Positions 17,796-25,353 are shown, counted from the stretch's first letter. The stretch is 40,090 bases of DNA from Acidimicrobiaceae bacterium (GCA_009843735.1 VYCW01000076.1:1-40090), one strand, 5' to 3'. The notes: generated by a model from the letters alone, not told the origin. Numbers and translations are program-made.

Positions 17796-18280
17796 CTGAC
17801 GTTGGAAGCGGCCTTGAACTGGACCGGTATCCGGCCGCTGTCGTAGTCCTTGCGCAGCGGATTGCCCGGCCAGTCCTCCGGCATCAGGATCCGCGACAGG
17901 TCCGGGTGCCCCTCGAAGGCGATGCCGAACATGTCGTAGACCTCGCGCTCGAGGCTCTCCGAGCCGGGCCACAGATCGAACAGGGTGGGCAGGGCCGGGT
18001 CGTCGGCGGAGACCTGCACCCGCATGCGCAGGCGCTCCAGCCGCGCGTGCGACATCAGGCTGGCCACCACCTCGAACCGCTCCGGCTGCACCCCCTCGGG
18101 CAGGCTCCGGTCGGCGCCGTACGTCAGGTAGTCGACTGCGGTGAGGTCGACGAGCTGGTCGAAGCCGTCGGCTCGGGCCGCGGCAGCCACGTCGAGCCAT
18201 TGGCTCGGTGACGGATGGATCACGGCCTGGCCGCGGGACGGCCGGCCGTCCCCGACCGGGGCCCCGTAGCGCTCAGTCAT
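17792..18280 (-). CDS. nuoC: NADH-quinone oxidoreductase subunit C
   Basis: A 162-aa peripheral-arm subunit. The 30-kDa-subunit signature is clear: [18 protein letters not shown] followed by [17 protein letters not shown]. The length is at the short end for a stand-alone NuoC. ATG 18280 overlaps the end of nuoB by 8 nt, and the stop overlaps the nuoD start. The frame is open upstream to 18346 within nuoB, but that part is shadow sequence. Confidence 0.95.
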   Translation of the reverse strand: MTERYGAPVGDGRPSRGQAVIHPSPSQWLDVAAAARADGFDQLVDLTAVDYLTYGADRSLPEGVQPERFEVVASLMSHARLERLRMRVQVSADDPALPTLFDLWPGSESLEREVYDMFGIAFEGHPDLSRILMPEDWPGNPLRKDYDSGRIPVQFKAASNVR

Positions 18281-18872
18281 GCTCGCGGCGGATCGTGGCG
18301 GTCGCCGTCTGGCCGTCGATCTGTTGCACCGTGATGCCGGCACCACCGGACTCGCCAGCGGCTCGGCGGGCCAGCAGCTCCCCGGACAGGATCTCTTGGT
18401 GGAGCGTGAAGATGGCGTGCATCAGCGTCTCGGGGCCGGGCGGGCAGCCGGGCGCGTACACGTCCACGGGCACCACCTGATCGACACCCTGCACGATGGC
18501 GTAGTTGTTGAACATGCCCCCGCTGGAGGCGCAGACCCCCATCGAGATGACCCACTTGGGCTCCATCATCTGGTCGTAGATCTGGCGCAGCACCGGGGCC
18601 ATCTTCTGGGACACCCGGCCGGCCACGATCATCAGGTCCGCCTGGCGGGGCGAGGCCCGGAACACCTCCATGCCGTAGCGGGCGAGGTCGTAGTGGGCTG
18701 CCCCGGTTGCCATCATCTCGATGGCGCAGCAGGCCAGGCCGAAGGTCGCCGGCCAGCAGCTGCGCGCCCGGGACCACTTGACCAGGCTCTCCAGCCTGGC
18801 CGTCATGAAGTTGTGCTGGATGCCCTCCAGGCCGCGTTCCCGCAGCTCCTCGATCTGGTTCCCAACCCCCAT
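18273..18872 (-). CDS. nuoB: NADH-quinone oxidoreductase subunit B (cluster N2)
   Basis: A 199-aa subunit carrying the terminal [4Fe-4S] cluster N2 that reduces quinone. Ligands C48-C49 (LACCAIEMM), C114 (MGVCASSGG) and C143 (PGCPPGPE) have the spacing known from the family. ATG 18872 overlaps the nuoA stop by one base and is preceded by GGAGGTGA, the best ribosome site in the operon, located inside the last codons of nuoA. A Gly/Ala/Thr-rich tail of about 40 residues follows the core. Confidence 0.97.
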   Translation of the reverse strand: MGVGNQIEELRERGLEGIQHNFMTARLESLVKWSRARSCWPATFGLACCAIEMMATGAAHYDLARYGMEVFRASPRQADLMIVAGRVSQKMAPVLRQIYDQMMEPKWVISMGVCASSGGMFNNYAIVQGVDQVVPVDVYAPGCPPGPETLMHAIFTLHQEILSGELLARRAAGESGGAGITVQQIDGQTATATIRREHD

Positions 18873-19375
18873 CAGGTCACCTCCTGCGGTTCCGGGAGGC
18901 GACCCTCGAGACCCACCCGGCGCACGGTGCTGCGAGCGGTCCGGGTCTCCGACACCATGGGGTCGGAGACCACGGCTGAGGCCTCAGCGTCGACGGCGGA
19001 GCGCCGGTGCCTCGACGCCGGCCCCCATTCGAGTGCCCCCGCTCCGATCAGGTACACGAACGACTCGAACACCGCGAACGTGAACACCAGCAGGGCCACC
19101 AGCCCGAACAGCCCGAGCCCCCCACGGGCCACGGCATAGGGGTAGAACAGCACGATCTCCACGTCGAAGACGATGAAGATCATCGCCACCAGGAAGAACC
19201 GCACCGGGAAGCGCTCCGGGGTCTCCCGGGAGGGAACGATCCCGCACTCGTAGGGATCCAGCTTGGGAACGGTCGGCCGGCGAGGCGCCAGCAGCCCCGA
19301 TGCCACGAAGCTCCCGGCCGCGAACAGCGCGGCCAGCAAGAACAGCCCCAGCAGCGGTAGGTACTGGCCGAGCAC
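18872..19375 (-). CDS. nuoA: NADH-quinone oxidoreductase subunit A
   Basis: A 167-aa membrane subunit with three helices. Family landmarks are DPYECGIVP (C44) and [20 protein letters not shown], with acidic D71 and E73, plus E104 in the third helix. Typical NuoA is about 120 residues; here about 45 hydrophilic residues follow GALEWGP, overlapping the nuoB ribosome site. The start is GTG 19375 without a clear ribosome site or TANNNT box. That start codon lies inside a 15-nt direct repeat flanking an inserted segment (19383-19505), so the original junction with the upstream gene seems to have been only three bases. Confidence 0.94.
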   Translation of the reverse strand: MLGQYLPLLGLFLLAALFAAGSFVASGLLAPRRPTVPKLDPYECGIVPSRETPERFPVRFFLVAMIFIVFDVEIVLFYPYAVARGGLGLFGLVALLVFTFAVFESFVYLIGAGALEWGPASRHRRSAVDAEASAVVSDPMVSETRTARSTVRRVGLEGRLPEPQEVT

Positions 19376-19520
19376 GGCTCAGAGGCCCCGCAGATTGACG
19401 AGCGAACCCGGTCCGTACGGGCGGGGCCGTGGCCCGAGCGGCCCGTGAGCGCAGCGAACAAGAGCGGGAATGACCCCGCCGCACCGCGACACGCTCTCGA
19501 GCAATCCGAGCACGGCTCAG
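19368..19520. repeat. 15-nt direct repeats flanking a 123-nt insert before nuoA
   Basis: CCGAGCACGGCTCAG occurs exactly at 19368-19382 and 19506-19520. Each copy holds the junction TGA-GCC-GTG on the minus strand: the right copy contains the stop of the 341-aa gene, and the left copy contains the nuoA start. The 123 nt between them contain a copy of the dispersed repeat. This is what an insertion with target duplication would leave. Confidence 0.85.
19399..19469 (+). repeat. Dispersed repeat copy 1
   Basis: Shares GAGCGGCCCGTGAGC and AGCGAACAAGAGCGGG with the copies near 23544, 29190 and 29671 (one or two changes in the latter). The left half contains a stem of ACGGGC (19417-19422) with GCCCGT (19441-19446), enclosing GGGCC-GT-GGCCC. 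It also shares its left flank (AGCGA.CCCGG..C.TACGGGCG) with the copy near 29190. Confidence 0.85.
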
Positions 19521-20542
19521 GTGCCGGCTGGCGTGCCGGCCTCTCGCTGGCGCCAGGCCAACTTGTCGCGCTCGTGCAGGAACAGGCACAGCGCCACGAA
19601 GATGCACAGCGAGCCGAGCGTCACCAGCGCGGGCTTGAGGCGAAGGTTGCCCAGGTCTCGGATCATGATCACCGAGATCACCGGCTTGGACTCGTCGACC
19701 ACGGGTCGGGGTGGCGGCTGGCCGGGAACGAGCGGCTGATCGATCACCTCCTGGACCTGCACCACGCCGTAGCGGGTGGGATGGGTGATGGTCAGGGCGG
19801 TGCGAATCTGGGTCCAGATCCGGTCCCAGCGATTCGGGTTGTCGGGCAGGCCCCGCTTCCCGCCGACGGTGTAGGCGTCTAGCAGCTTGAAATCGTCCTG
19901 GGAGACGAACGTCAGGTCCGGGCTCTCCAGCAGCATCGCCACCGCCGATGCCTGCGCTTCGCCCGCCTCGGCGGTGGACAGCAGCTCCCAGCCGCCTAGT
20001 GCGATCCGGCCAGTCGCCTCTGCATCCGCGATCAGGCCCGGCGACACCGAGGCCAGCTCCGACAGCGTCGTGGCCTGGTTGCGGGCCAGTTCGTCGGCGA
20101 CCAGTTCGTCGATCTCGGAGCCGCTGAGCCCCTCGATCTGGTCTGGCGTGAGCGTGTCGCGGGTGACGACACCGAACTCGGCCTGCGCCACGGGGTCGTC
20201 GGAGTTGACGACGAGCTCGAACGCGGTCGGGAGCTCGGGGAGGTCGGGCAGCACTCTGGCCTCCTCCAATGCTGCCGCGTCGAGGTCGCCCACGTTGATC
20301 TCCTGCAGCTGCCAGGTCGGGGTGTCGCCGGCCCAGCCGATGCCGTAGATCCACCACACCGCGGCCATGATCACCATCCAGCCGAAGAAGCCGGCAGTGG
20401 CGACGAGGGTTCCCAGCCGGGTGCCGGTGTTGAGGGCGAGCAGCAGCCAGACCGAGCCCATCAGCACGATCACGCCCGCGAACACTGCCATGAAGCCGCG
20501 GATCTCGGGATCCCACGCGAGCCCGGCGATCACATGTTCCAT
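19517..20542 (-). CDS. Membrane protein of unknown function between cytochrome c and nuoA genes
   Basis: A 341-aa protein I cannot assign. It has two N-terminal helices (about residues 16-38 and 44-67), a hydrophilic domain of about 230 residues rich in Asp, Glu and Leu, and one C-terminal helix (about 306-326) ending in LHERDKLAWRQREAGTPAGT. The large domain is probably outside the membrane. There are no cysteine, heme or metal motifs. ATG 20542 has AAAGGA about 9 nt upstream, and the start is 1 nt after the diheme cytochrome c stop, so it belongs to the cytochrome operon. An accessory or assembly subunit of the quinol-oxidising complex is the likeliest role, judged from position only. Confidence 0.78.
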   Translation of the reverse strand: MEHVIAGLAWDPEIRGFMAVFAGVIVLMGSVWLLLALNTGTRLGTLVATAGFFGWMVIMAAVWWIYGIGWAGDTPTWQLQEINVGDLDAAALEEARVLPDLPELPTAFELVVNSDDPVAQAEFGVVTRDTLTPDQIEGLSGSEIDELVADELARNQATTLSELASVSPGLIADAEATGRIALGGWELLSTAEAGEAQASAVAMLLESPDLTFVSQDDFKLLDAYTVGGKRGLPDNPNRWDRIWTQIRTALTITHPTRYGVVQVQEVIDQPLVPGQPPPRPVVDESKPVISVIMIRDLGNLRLKPALVTLGSLCIFVALCLFLHERDKLAWRQREAGTPAGT

Positions 20543-20543
20543 C

Positions 20544-21803
20544 TCAGAGGTTCCTTTCGAACGCGACGATGGCGTCGATCTGGTCCTGGGTGAGTGTCGC
20601 CGGGTAGGTGATCTCCAGGTCGTCGTCGGTGCGGGGCCCGAAGCCGGGCATCTGCCCGTTGCCTCCGGAGCCGCCGCGGCCGTAGGTCTGCCCGATGGTC
20701 TGGCCAGCGGAGATGAAGTCGGAGTGCAGGGCCGCGGTCTCGAACTGGTCCAGGGTGCTGCCGCCGGTCAGGTTGGGCCCGAAGAAGCCGCCGCCGACGT
20801 TGTAGGACTGCAGGATCGGCCCGGCATGGCCGTCGATGCTGTCATCGCCGTCGGTGGTGGCATCGAACGACCAGCCGTACGTATGGCATCTCGCACAGCT
20901 GTAGGTGCCGCCCGCGGCCGCGTTGTTGAACAGGATCTCGCCGTAGGTCCGGTAGAGCTCGCTGCCGGGCGTCTGGCCGGAGGCGAGCAGCTCCAGTCCG
21001 GCCCGCCTGATCCCCTCGGGGCTGCCGGCCAGCGACTGGTCGGCGGCCAGGGCCATGGAACGGGCCTCCTCGACGGCTGAGTCCACCGCGCCGAGCCATT
21101 CGTCCACGACGGGATCGTCAGCGGCAACCCCTAGATGCTCGGCGATGCCCTCGCGCACCCCGGTGTCGACGATGTCTCGCAGCTCCGACTCGGGAATCTG
21201 GATGCGCCTCATGTAGCGGATCAGGTACTCGATCTGCTGCTCGGTGAGGGGGCCGCCGCCGGGGGCGCCCCACGCCGGCATCACGTTGTTGCGGCCGTAG
21301 TTGAGCACGTGGCGCACCTCGTCCTCGCTGTGGCGGGACAGCACGGTGTTGAGCGCCGGCGCCGCCCAGGCCACCGTGGCCACGAAGTTGCCCTCGGCGT
21401 CGGTGATGGTGACCGGCGCGGAGCCGCCCGTTCCCTCGGCCCCGTGGCACTGCTGGCAGTCGGAGCCCTCGGTGTAGAGTTCGCCGCCGCGGTCGGCGAA
21501 GATGCGGTCGGTGTCCTTGATCAGACCGTCGTGGCGCCCGGGTTCGCCCAGCCAGTAGAGGGGCAGCCCCACCCCGATGATGGCCAGCATGGCCAGCCCG
21601 GCCAGAAGCGACTTGTCGAGCTTGGGGCCCTCCAGCTCCTCGTCCTCCAGGTAGGGCTTGCGGTTGGCGGCCAGCTCGATCTCGCTGCCGACCTCGTCGC
21701 GGGAGGCGCGCGCGTTGAGGATCAGGTACACGACGTACCCGACGAAGACGATGGCCAGGATGACGAACCCGATGGTTCTCTGCGTTGAGGCGGCTAGGAG
21801 CAT
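20544..21803 (-). CDS. Membrane-anchored diheme cytochrome c of the bc/b6f-like complex
   Basis: A 419-aa protein with two N-terminal helices (about residues 10-29 and 64-84) and two cytochrome c domains. Heme 1 binds CQQCH (116-120), with M175 in NNVMPAWG as the probable sixth ligand. Heme 2 binds CARCH (303-307), with M385 in GQMPGFG. It probably takes electrons from the Rieske protein and passes them to a terminal oxidase, like the diheme QcrC of actinobacteria, though QcrC usually has one C-terminal anchor and this one has two N-terminal helices. It starts 38 nt after the Rieske stop. No good ribosome site is seen at ATG 21803. Confidence 0.88.
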   Translation of the reverse strand: MLLAASTQRTIGFVILAIVFVGYVVYLILNARASRDEVGSEIELAANRKPYLEDEELEGPKLDKSLLAGLAMLAIIGVGLPLYWLGEPGRHDGLIKDTDRIFADRGGELYTEGSDCQQCHGAEGTGGSAPVTITDAEGNFVATVAWAAPALNTVLSRHSEDEVRHVLNYGRNNVMPAWGAPGGGPLTEQQIEYLIRYMRRIQIPESELRDIVDTGVREGIAEHLGVAADDPVVDEWLGAVDSAVEEARSMALAADQSLAGSPEGIRRAGLELLASGQTPGSELYRTYGEILFNNAAAGGTYSCARCHTYGWSFDATTDGDDSIDGHAGPILQSYNVGGGFFGPNLTGGSTLDQFETAALHSDFISAGQTIGQTYGRGGSGGNGQMPGFGPRTDDDLEITYPATLTQDQIDAIVAFERNL

Positions 21804-21841
21804 GCGCGGCGACGATTCCTACGGGTCGGATCGAGCGGTCA

Positions 21842-22717
21842 CTAGTGGCCGGTGGCCTGGCCGATGCAGGCCGGCCCCTCGGCTTCCTGGCCGGTGGTGT
21901 TGGTGCCGATGGGCGGTCCCTGGATGATGGTGCCGGTGTCGACGGTGAGCGAGCCGTCCGCACCGATCTCCACCGCGAAGCGGTCCATGCCCCGCGGTGC
22001 CGGCCCGCCCCGCTTCTCGCCCACCTGGTTGTACTTCGAGCCGTGGCACGGGCACTCGAACCACTGCGAGGTCACGCATTCGGGCACCCGGCAACCGAGA
22101 TGGGGGCACTTCTGGTACAACGCCACGATGCCGCCGTCGAGCCCCAAGTCGTGGCCCGCGGTCATCCCCGCCAATTCGGGCGCCGAATAGGTGGCAGTCG
22201 CCTTCTCCACCGCGCCGTTGGGGTACTCGGTGAGCCACATCCGGCCCTCGGGCTTGTACAGGAACCCCGAGTTGTCGCGGATCTCGGCCAGCAGATCGCT
22301 CACCAGGCCCACCTTGATCTTGGAGCCGAAGCCGCTGGCGCCCTGAGGCCACAGGAAGGCGATGCACGCCACACCGAACCCCGACAGGCTCAGGCTCATC
22401 AGCATCACGATCGTCCGGTTGAAGAACTGGCGGCGGCTCACGCCGATCGTCTCGGGATCGGGCGGGACGTAGGGCGCGGGCGGTCCACCGCTGTCCGTCG
22501 GCGCCGGCGCGCCGCCAGCCCGGGCCGCGGCCGCGGCCTTCTCGACCTCCCGGCCGGTGGGTGGCGCCTCGGCCCGCAGGACCACCGATGACCGGTCCCG
22601 GCTGCGGGTCTCGCGCGACAGCATGCCGATGGCGGCGTCCGACTGGCGCCGGCGTACCGCGGCGAGCACCGCCACGATGGCCAGCACAGCCAGCACAGCC
22701 ACAGCGACATAGATCAT
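21842..22717 (-). CDS. Rieske [2Fe-2S] protein of the bc/b6f-like complex
   Basis: A 291-aa protein. Cluster ligands are C204 and H206 (KCPHLGC) and C222 and H225 (ECPCHGS), with C209 and C224 available for the usual disulfide. A first helix spans residues 1-20. A twin-arginine motif SRRQFF (94-99) precedes a second helix (about 102-123), so the cluster domain is probably exported folded by the Tat system. An Ala/Pro-rich linker joins the two helices. ATG 22717 has GGAGG at good spacing. It accepts electrons from quinol at the Qo site by family function, and its place between cytochrome b and cytochrome c genes fits. Confidence 0.93.
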   Translation of the reverse strand: MIYVAVAVLAVLAIVAVLAAVRRRQSDAAIGMLSRETRSRDRSSVVLRAEAPPTGREVEKAAAAARAGGAPAPTDSGGPPAPYVPPDPETIGVSRRQFFNRTIVMLMSLSLSGFGVACIAFLWPQGASGFGSKIKVGLVSDLLAEIRDNSGFLYKPEGRMWLTEYPNGAVEKATATYSAPELAGMTAGHDLGLDGGIVALYQKCPHLGCRVPECVTSQWFECPCHGSKYNQVGEKRGGPAPRGMDRFAVEIGADGSLTVDTGTIIQGPPIGTNTTGQEAEGPACIGQATGH

Positions 22718-22733
22718 CGGTTGCCTCCAAAGG

Positions 22734-23519
22734 TCATAGCTCGAAGAACAGGCCCGCTTCCCAGGGGAAGACGAAGTTGAAGCCCGGGCCCCTGAAGAAG
22801 GAGCCGATGATCACCAGCACTGCCCAGAACATCAGGTGGATGGTCATGAGGCTGATGGCGAACTTGCGGTCCTCAGGCCTCTTGGACGGGTTCTTGTCGA
22901 TGTAGGGCGCCAGCATCAGGGCCAGCAGCCCGATGCCGGGGATGGTTACGCCCGCCACCATCGGATGGAACATCGTCAGCAGCTCCTGCAGGCCGAGGAA
23001 GTACCAGGGGGCCTTGGAAGGGTTGGGCGTCTGGTTGTAGTTGGCCAACTCCAGCAGCGGGGCGTTCACGAAGATCGAGAAGATCAGCGTGAACGCGGTG
23101 ATGAACAGCGCAGCCACGAACTCCACCACCAGCAGGTGCGGCCACACGTGCACCTTGTCCTGCGGCTTGGATTTCACGTCCTGGATCGAGCCCGACTTGA
23201 CCACCGTCAGCAGGCGCTGGGTGTGCCCGCCGGGGCCGGTGGCCGGCATCTCCGGCGCGGTCGGCGGGGCGGCTACGGCCACTCCGCCGCCGGCGGCCGA
23301 GGCGGCTTCCGGGGCGTCCCCGGACGCCTGGGCGCGGGCGGCCACCGAGCGCTCCAGCAGGTGCGGCGGGATCTTGCTCGCCGCCTGTTGCTGGGCCTCG
23401 GAAGCGCCGTCGCCTGAGCCTGCGGCTGCGGGCCCGCCGGCCGCAGCCGCCTTGGCCGCCTCAGCCTTGGCCCGGGCCTCGTCGGCCCGCTTGCGCAGAT
23501 GCTCGGGGATCTCCACCAT
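22734..23519 (-). CDS. Cytochrome b C-terminal half (subunit IV-like)
   Basis: A 261-aa protein. Residues from about 118 match the C-terminal half of cytochrome b (subunit IV/PetD-like), with three helices and the region TPNPSKAPWYFLGLQELL, where bc complexes carry the Qo-site PEWY motif; the Glu is not present here. The first 110 residues are a hydrophilic Ala-rich extension with two copies of a short pattern: IPEHLRKRADEARAKA at 4-19 and IPPHLLERSVAARAQA at 50-65. The start ATG 23519 follows AGAGG. It is separated from the N-terminal half by 121 nt containing a dispersed repeat. Confidence 0.9.
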   Translation of the reverse strand: MVEIPEHLRKRADEARAKAEAAKAAAAGGPAAAGSGDGASEAQQQAASKIPPHLLERSVAARAQASGDAPEAASAAGGGVAVAAPPTAPEMPATGPGGHTQRLLTVVKSGSIQDVKSKPQDKVHVWPHLLVVEFVAALFITAFTLIFSIFVNAPLLELANYNQTPNPSKAPWYFLGLQELLTMFHPMVAGVTIPGIGLLALMLAPYIDKNPSKRPEDRKFAISLMTIHLMFWAVLVIIGSFFRGPGFNFVFPWEAGLFFEL

Positions 23520-23520
23520 C

Positions 23521-23644
23521 GCCTCTACCCCTACGCCGCGCTTGCCCGCTCTTGTTCGCTGCGCTCACGGGCCGCTCGGGCCACGGCCTCGCTCGGTGCG
23601 TTGCGTACGTTCATGAATCGCTCCATTTTCCGCTCGGCCTCTAC
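23521..23644. repeat. 8-nt direct repeats flanking a 108-nt insert between the cytochrome b genes
   Basis: GCCTCTAC occurs at 23521-23528 and 23637-23644. On the minus strand this is GTAGAGGC, which holds the TAG stop of the upstream gene in one copy and the ribosome site of the downstream gene in the other. The segment between contains dispersed repeat copy 2. Confidence 0.65.
23544..23592 (-). repeat. Dispersed repeat copy 2
   Basis: Reverse-oriented copy. On the minus strand it reads through GAGGCCGTGGCCC, GAGCGGCCCGTGAGC and AGCGAACAAGAGCGGG, matching copies 1 and 3 over about 46 nt. The ACGGGC left arm of copies 1 and 3 is replaced here. Confidence 0.85.
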
Positions 23645-24435
23645 AGCGGACCCGAGATGCCGCCGTCCTTGCGGACCCGCCAGAAGTGGACGGCCAGGAA
23701 GATTACGAGCACGAACGGCAGCATCAGCACGTGCAGCACGTACCAGCGCAGCAGCGTGTCCGTTCCGATCTCGACCCCGCCGAGCAGCACGAACCGCACC
23801 TGGTCGCCGAACACGGGGGTGTAGCCCATCATGTTGGTGCCCACGGTCACCGCCCACAGAGCCAACTGGTCCCACGGCAGCAGGTACCCGGTGAACGACA
23901 GCAGCAGCGTCAGCTTCAGCAGGATCACGCCGATGACCCAGTTGAACTCCCTGGGCGGCTTGTAGGCCCCGTGGTAGAACACCCGGGCCATGTGCAGGAA
24001 CACGGTGATCACCATGAGGTGGGCGCCCCACCGGTGCATGTTGCGGACCAGCAGGCCGAAGGTCACCGAGGTCTGAAGGATGTAGATGTCGTCCCAGGCC
24101 TGGGCCGCGGTGGGGCGGTAGAAGAACATCAGGAAGATGCCGGTGACGGTCTCGAGGATGAACAGGAAGAAGCTGAGGCCGCCCAGGCACAGGGTGTAGC
24201 TCACCTTCACGGCGTGACGCTTCACCTTCACGGGGTGAAGGTGGTACAGCACGCTGTTCATGATCACGTAGGACCGGTTGCGGGGGCTGTCGGTGTAGCC
24301 CTTGCGGAAGATCGACCCGGGCCGGAAGATCGAAGTCCAGGCCTGCGAGCCCTGGACCTGGTCGGCCAGGGTGCTCATCTGATCGGCTATGCGCTCCGGA
24401 AGCGGCTTCCTGCGCTCTTCTGTGTCGATGGCCAT
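23641..24435 (-). CDS. Cytochrome b N-terminal half (cytochrome b6-like)
   Basis: A 264-aa four-helix cytochrome b that looks like cytochrome b6 rather than the single-chain cytochrome b usual in actinobacteria. Heme ligand pairs are H134/H148 (14 apart) and H235/H250 (15 apart); the 15-residue spacing in the last helix is a b6f-type trait. The end [12 protein letters not shown] closely resembles the b6 end RKQGISGPL. C83 in TLCLGG sits where b6 carries the Cys that binds heme c-i/c-n covalently. ATG 24435 has AGGAGA about 13 nt upstream. It oxidises quinol together with the Rieske protein and subunit IV by family function. Confidence 0.93.
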   Translation of the reverse strand: MAIDTEERRKPLPERIADQMSTLADQVQGSQAWTSIFRPGSIFRKGYTDSPRNRSYVIMNSVLYHLHPVKVKRHAVKVSYTLCLGGLSFFLFILETVTGIFLMFFYRPTAAQAWDDIYILQTSVTFGLLVRNMHRWGAHLMVITVFLHMARVFYHGAYKPPREFNWVIGVILLKLTLLLSFTGYLLPWDQLALWAVTVGTNMMGYTPVFGDQVRFVLLGGVEIGTDTLLRWYVLHVLMLPFVLVIFLAVHFWRVRKDGGISGPL

Positions 24436-24484
24436 CGGGGTGGGGGATCTCCTATGGGATCGAGTCGTCTGTCCGCTTCAGCCT

Positions 24485-24901
24485 CTAGGCGAGGCGCATC
24501 CCGTAGCCGTAGCCGTGGGAGTTGGTTCGCTGGTGGGGGTCCCCTCCCGGGGGAGGATCGCCCATCTTTCCGAGAATGATTACACCGGTGGGGCAGCGAT
24601 CCACACACAGCGCGCAGCGGGTGCACACGTCGTCGTCGATGGTGAAGATGACCTTGTCGGCAGGATCGATGCCGGGCAGCTCGGTGCCGACGGCCTCGTC
24701 CACCGCGTCGGGCGTGACCATGAAGATGCACTTCCAGGGGCAGATGTCCACGCAGCCCTCGCACATGATGCACTCCGACTGGTCTATGTGGATGAACTGC
24801 TTGGGCTTGACGGCCGCCGAGAGCCAGGCCGCGTCCACCTCCTGCAGGACATAGTCGTCCCGGAACTCCGGCATCGGGGGGTTGGCGTCGGTGGTGGTCA
24901 C
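24485..24901 (-). CDS. Dicluster (2x[4Fe-4S]) ferredoxin-like protein of the cytochrome operon
   Basis: A 138-aa soluble iron-sulfur protein. Two cluster motifs are visible: C44-C47-C50-C54 (ECIMCEGCVDICPWKC, with an extra C58) and C93-C96-C99-C103 (CTRCALCVDRCP). About 30 residues separate the motifs, longer than in simple ferredoxins, and there is a 35-residue tail rich in Gly and His. GTG 24901 overlaps the stop of the preceding membrane-protein gene (GTGA), so the two are coupled. Its place directly before cytochrome b suggests an electron-transfer subunit of the quinol-oxidising complex or a donor to it; this is inference from context. Confidence 0.88.
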   Translation of the reverse strand: MTTTDANPPMPEFRDDYVLQEVDAAWLSAAVKPKQFIHIDQSECIMCEGCVDICPWKCIFMVTPDAVDEAVGTELPGIDPADKVIFTIDDDVCTRCALCVDRCPTGVIILGKMGDPPPGGDPHQRTNSHGYGYGMRLA

Positions 24902-25353
24902 GCCTCTGAGCCCTCCCGCACCAGCGGGCGCCCGAAGCTCGAGACCTCGACGGCCTCGGCAGCCTCGGCCTTCTTGCCCCGGTTCTGCCACACCAGGAAC
25001 ATCCAGACGTGGAGGCCCACGCCCACGACGTATATGCCGCTGGCGAGGATGTCCCGGATCACCACGTAGGTGATGGTGAACGGGAAGCTGCCGCCCTGCG
25101 CCTGAGCCCTCAGGATGCCCCCGGGTCCCACGAAGAGCTTGTCGGTGCGCCAGTTGAGCTCGTTGTCGGCCCAGGTGAGGAACTGGTGGGGCACCACCCC
25201 GTAGACCCAGAACATGGCGAAGAACACGATCATCGACCCGAACATGGCCTCGCCCCATGTGACCGGGGCCCCGACCGGCCTGCGCTGCATGTAGGCGAGG
25301 ATGGCGCCGATCAGCACGACCGTTACCAGGATGGACAGGGCGAAGGCGACCAC
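24898..25353 (-). CDS. Three-helix membrane protein, first gene of the cytochrome/complex I cluster
   Basis: A 151-aa protein I cannot place in a known family. Helices lie at about residues 2-20, 34-55 and 104-124, with the stretch VVPHQFLTWADNELNWRTDK between helices 2 and 3 and a charged C-terminal tail. His residues near the helices (for instance in VPHQF and GLHVW) could bind heme, but no motif proves that. GTG 25353 has GAGGAG upstream. It overlaps the ferredoxin gene, so the two products probably act together, perhaps anchoring the ferredoxin to the membrane complex. Confidence 0.8.
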   Translation of the reverse strand: MVAFALSILVTVVLIGAILAYMQRRPVGAPVTWGEAMFGSMIVFFAMFWVYGVVPHQFLTWADNELNWRTDKLFVGPGGILRAQAQGGSFPFTITYVVIRDILASGIYVVGVGLHVWMFLVWQNRGKKAEAAEAVEVSSFGRPLVREGSEA

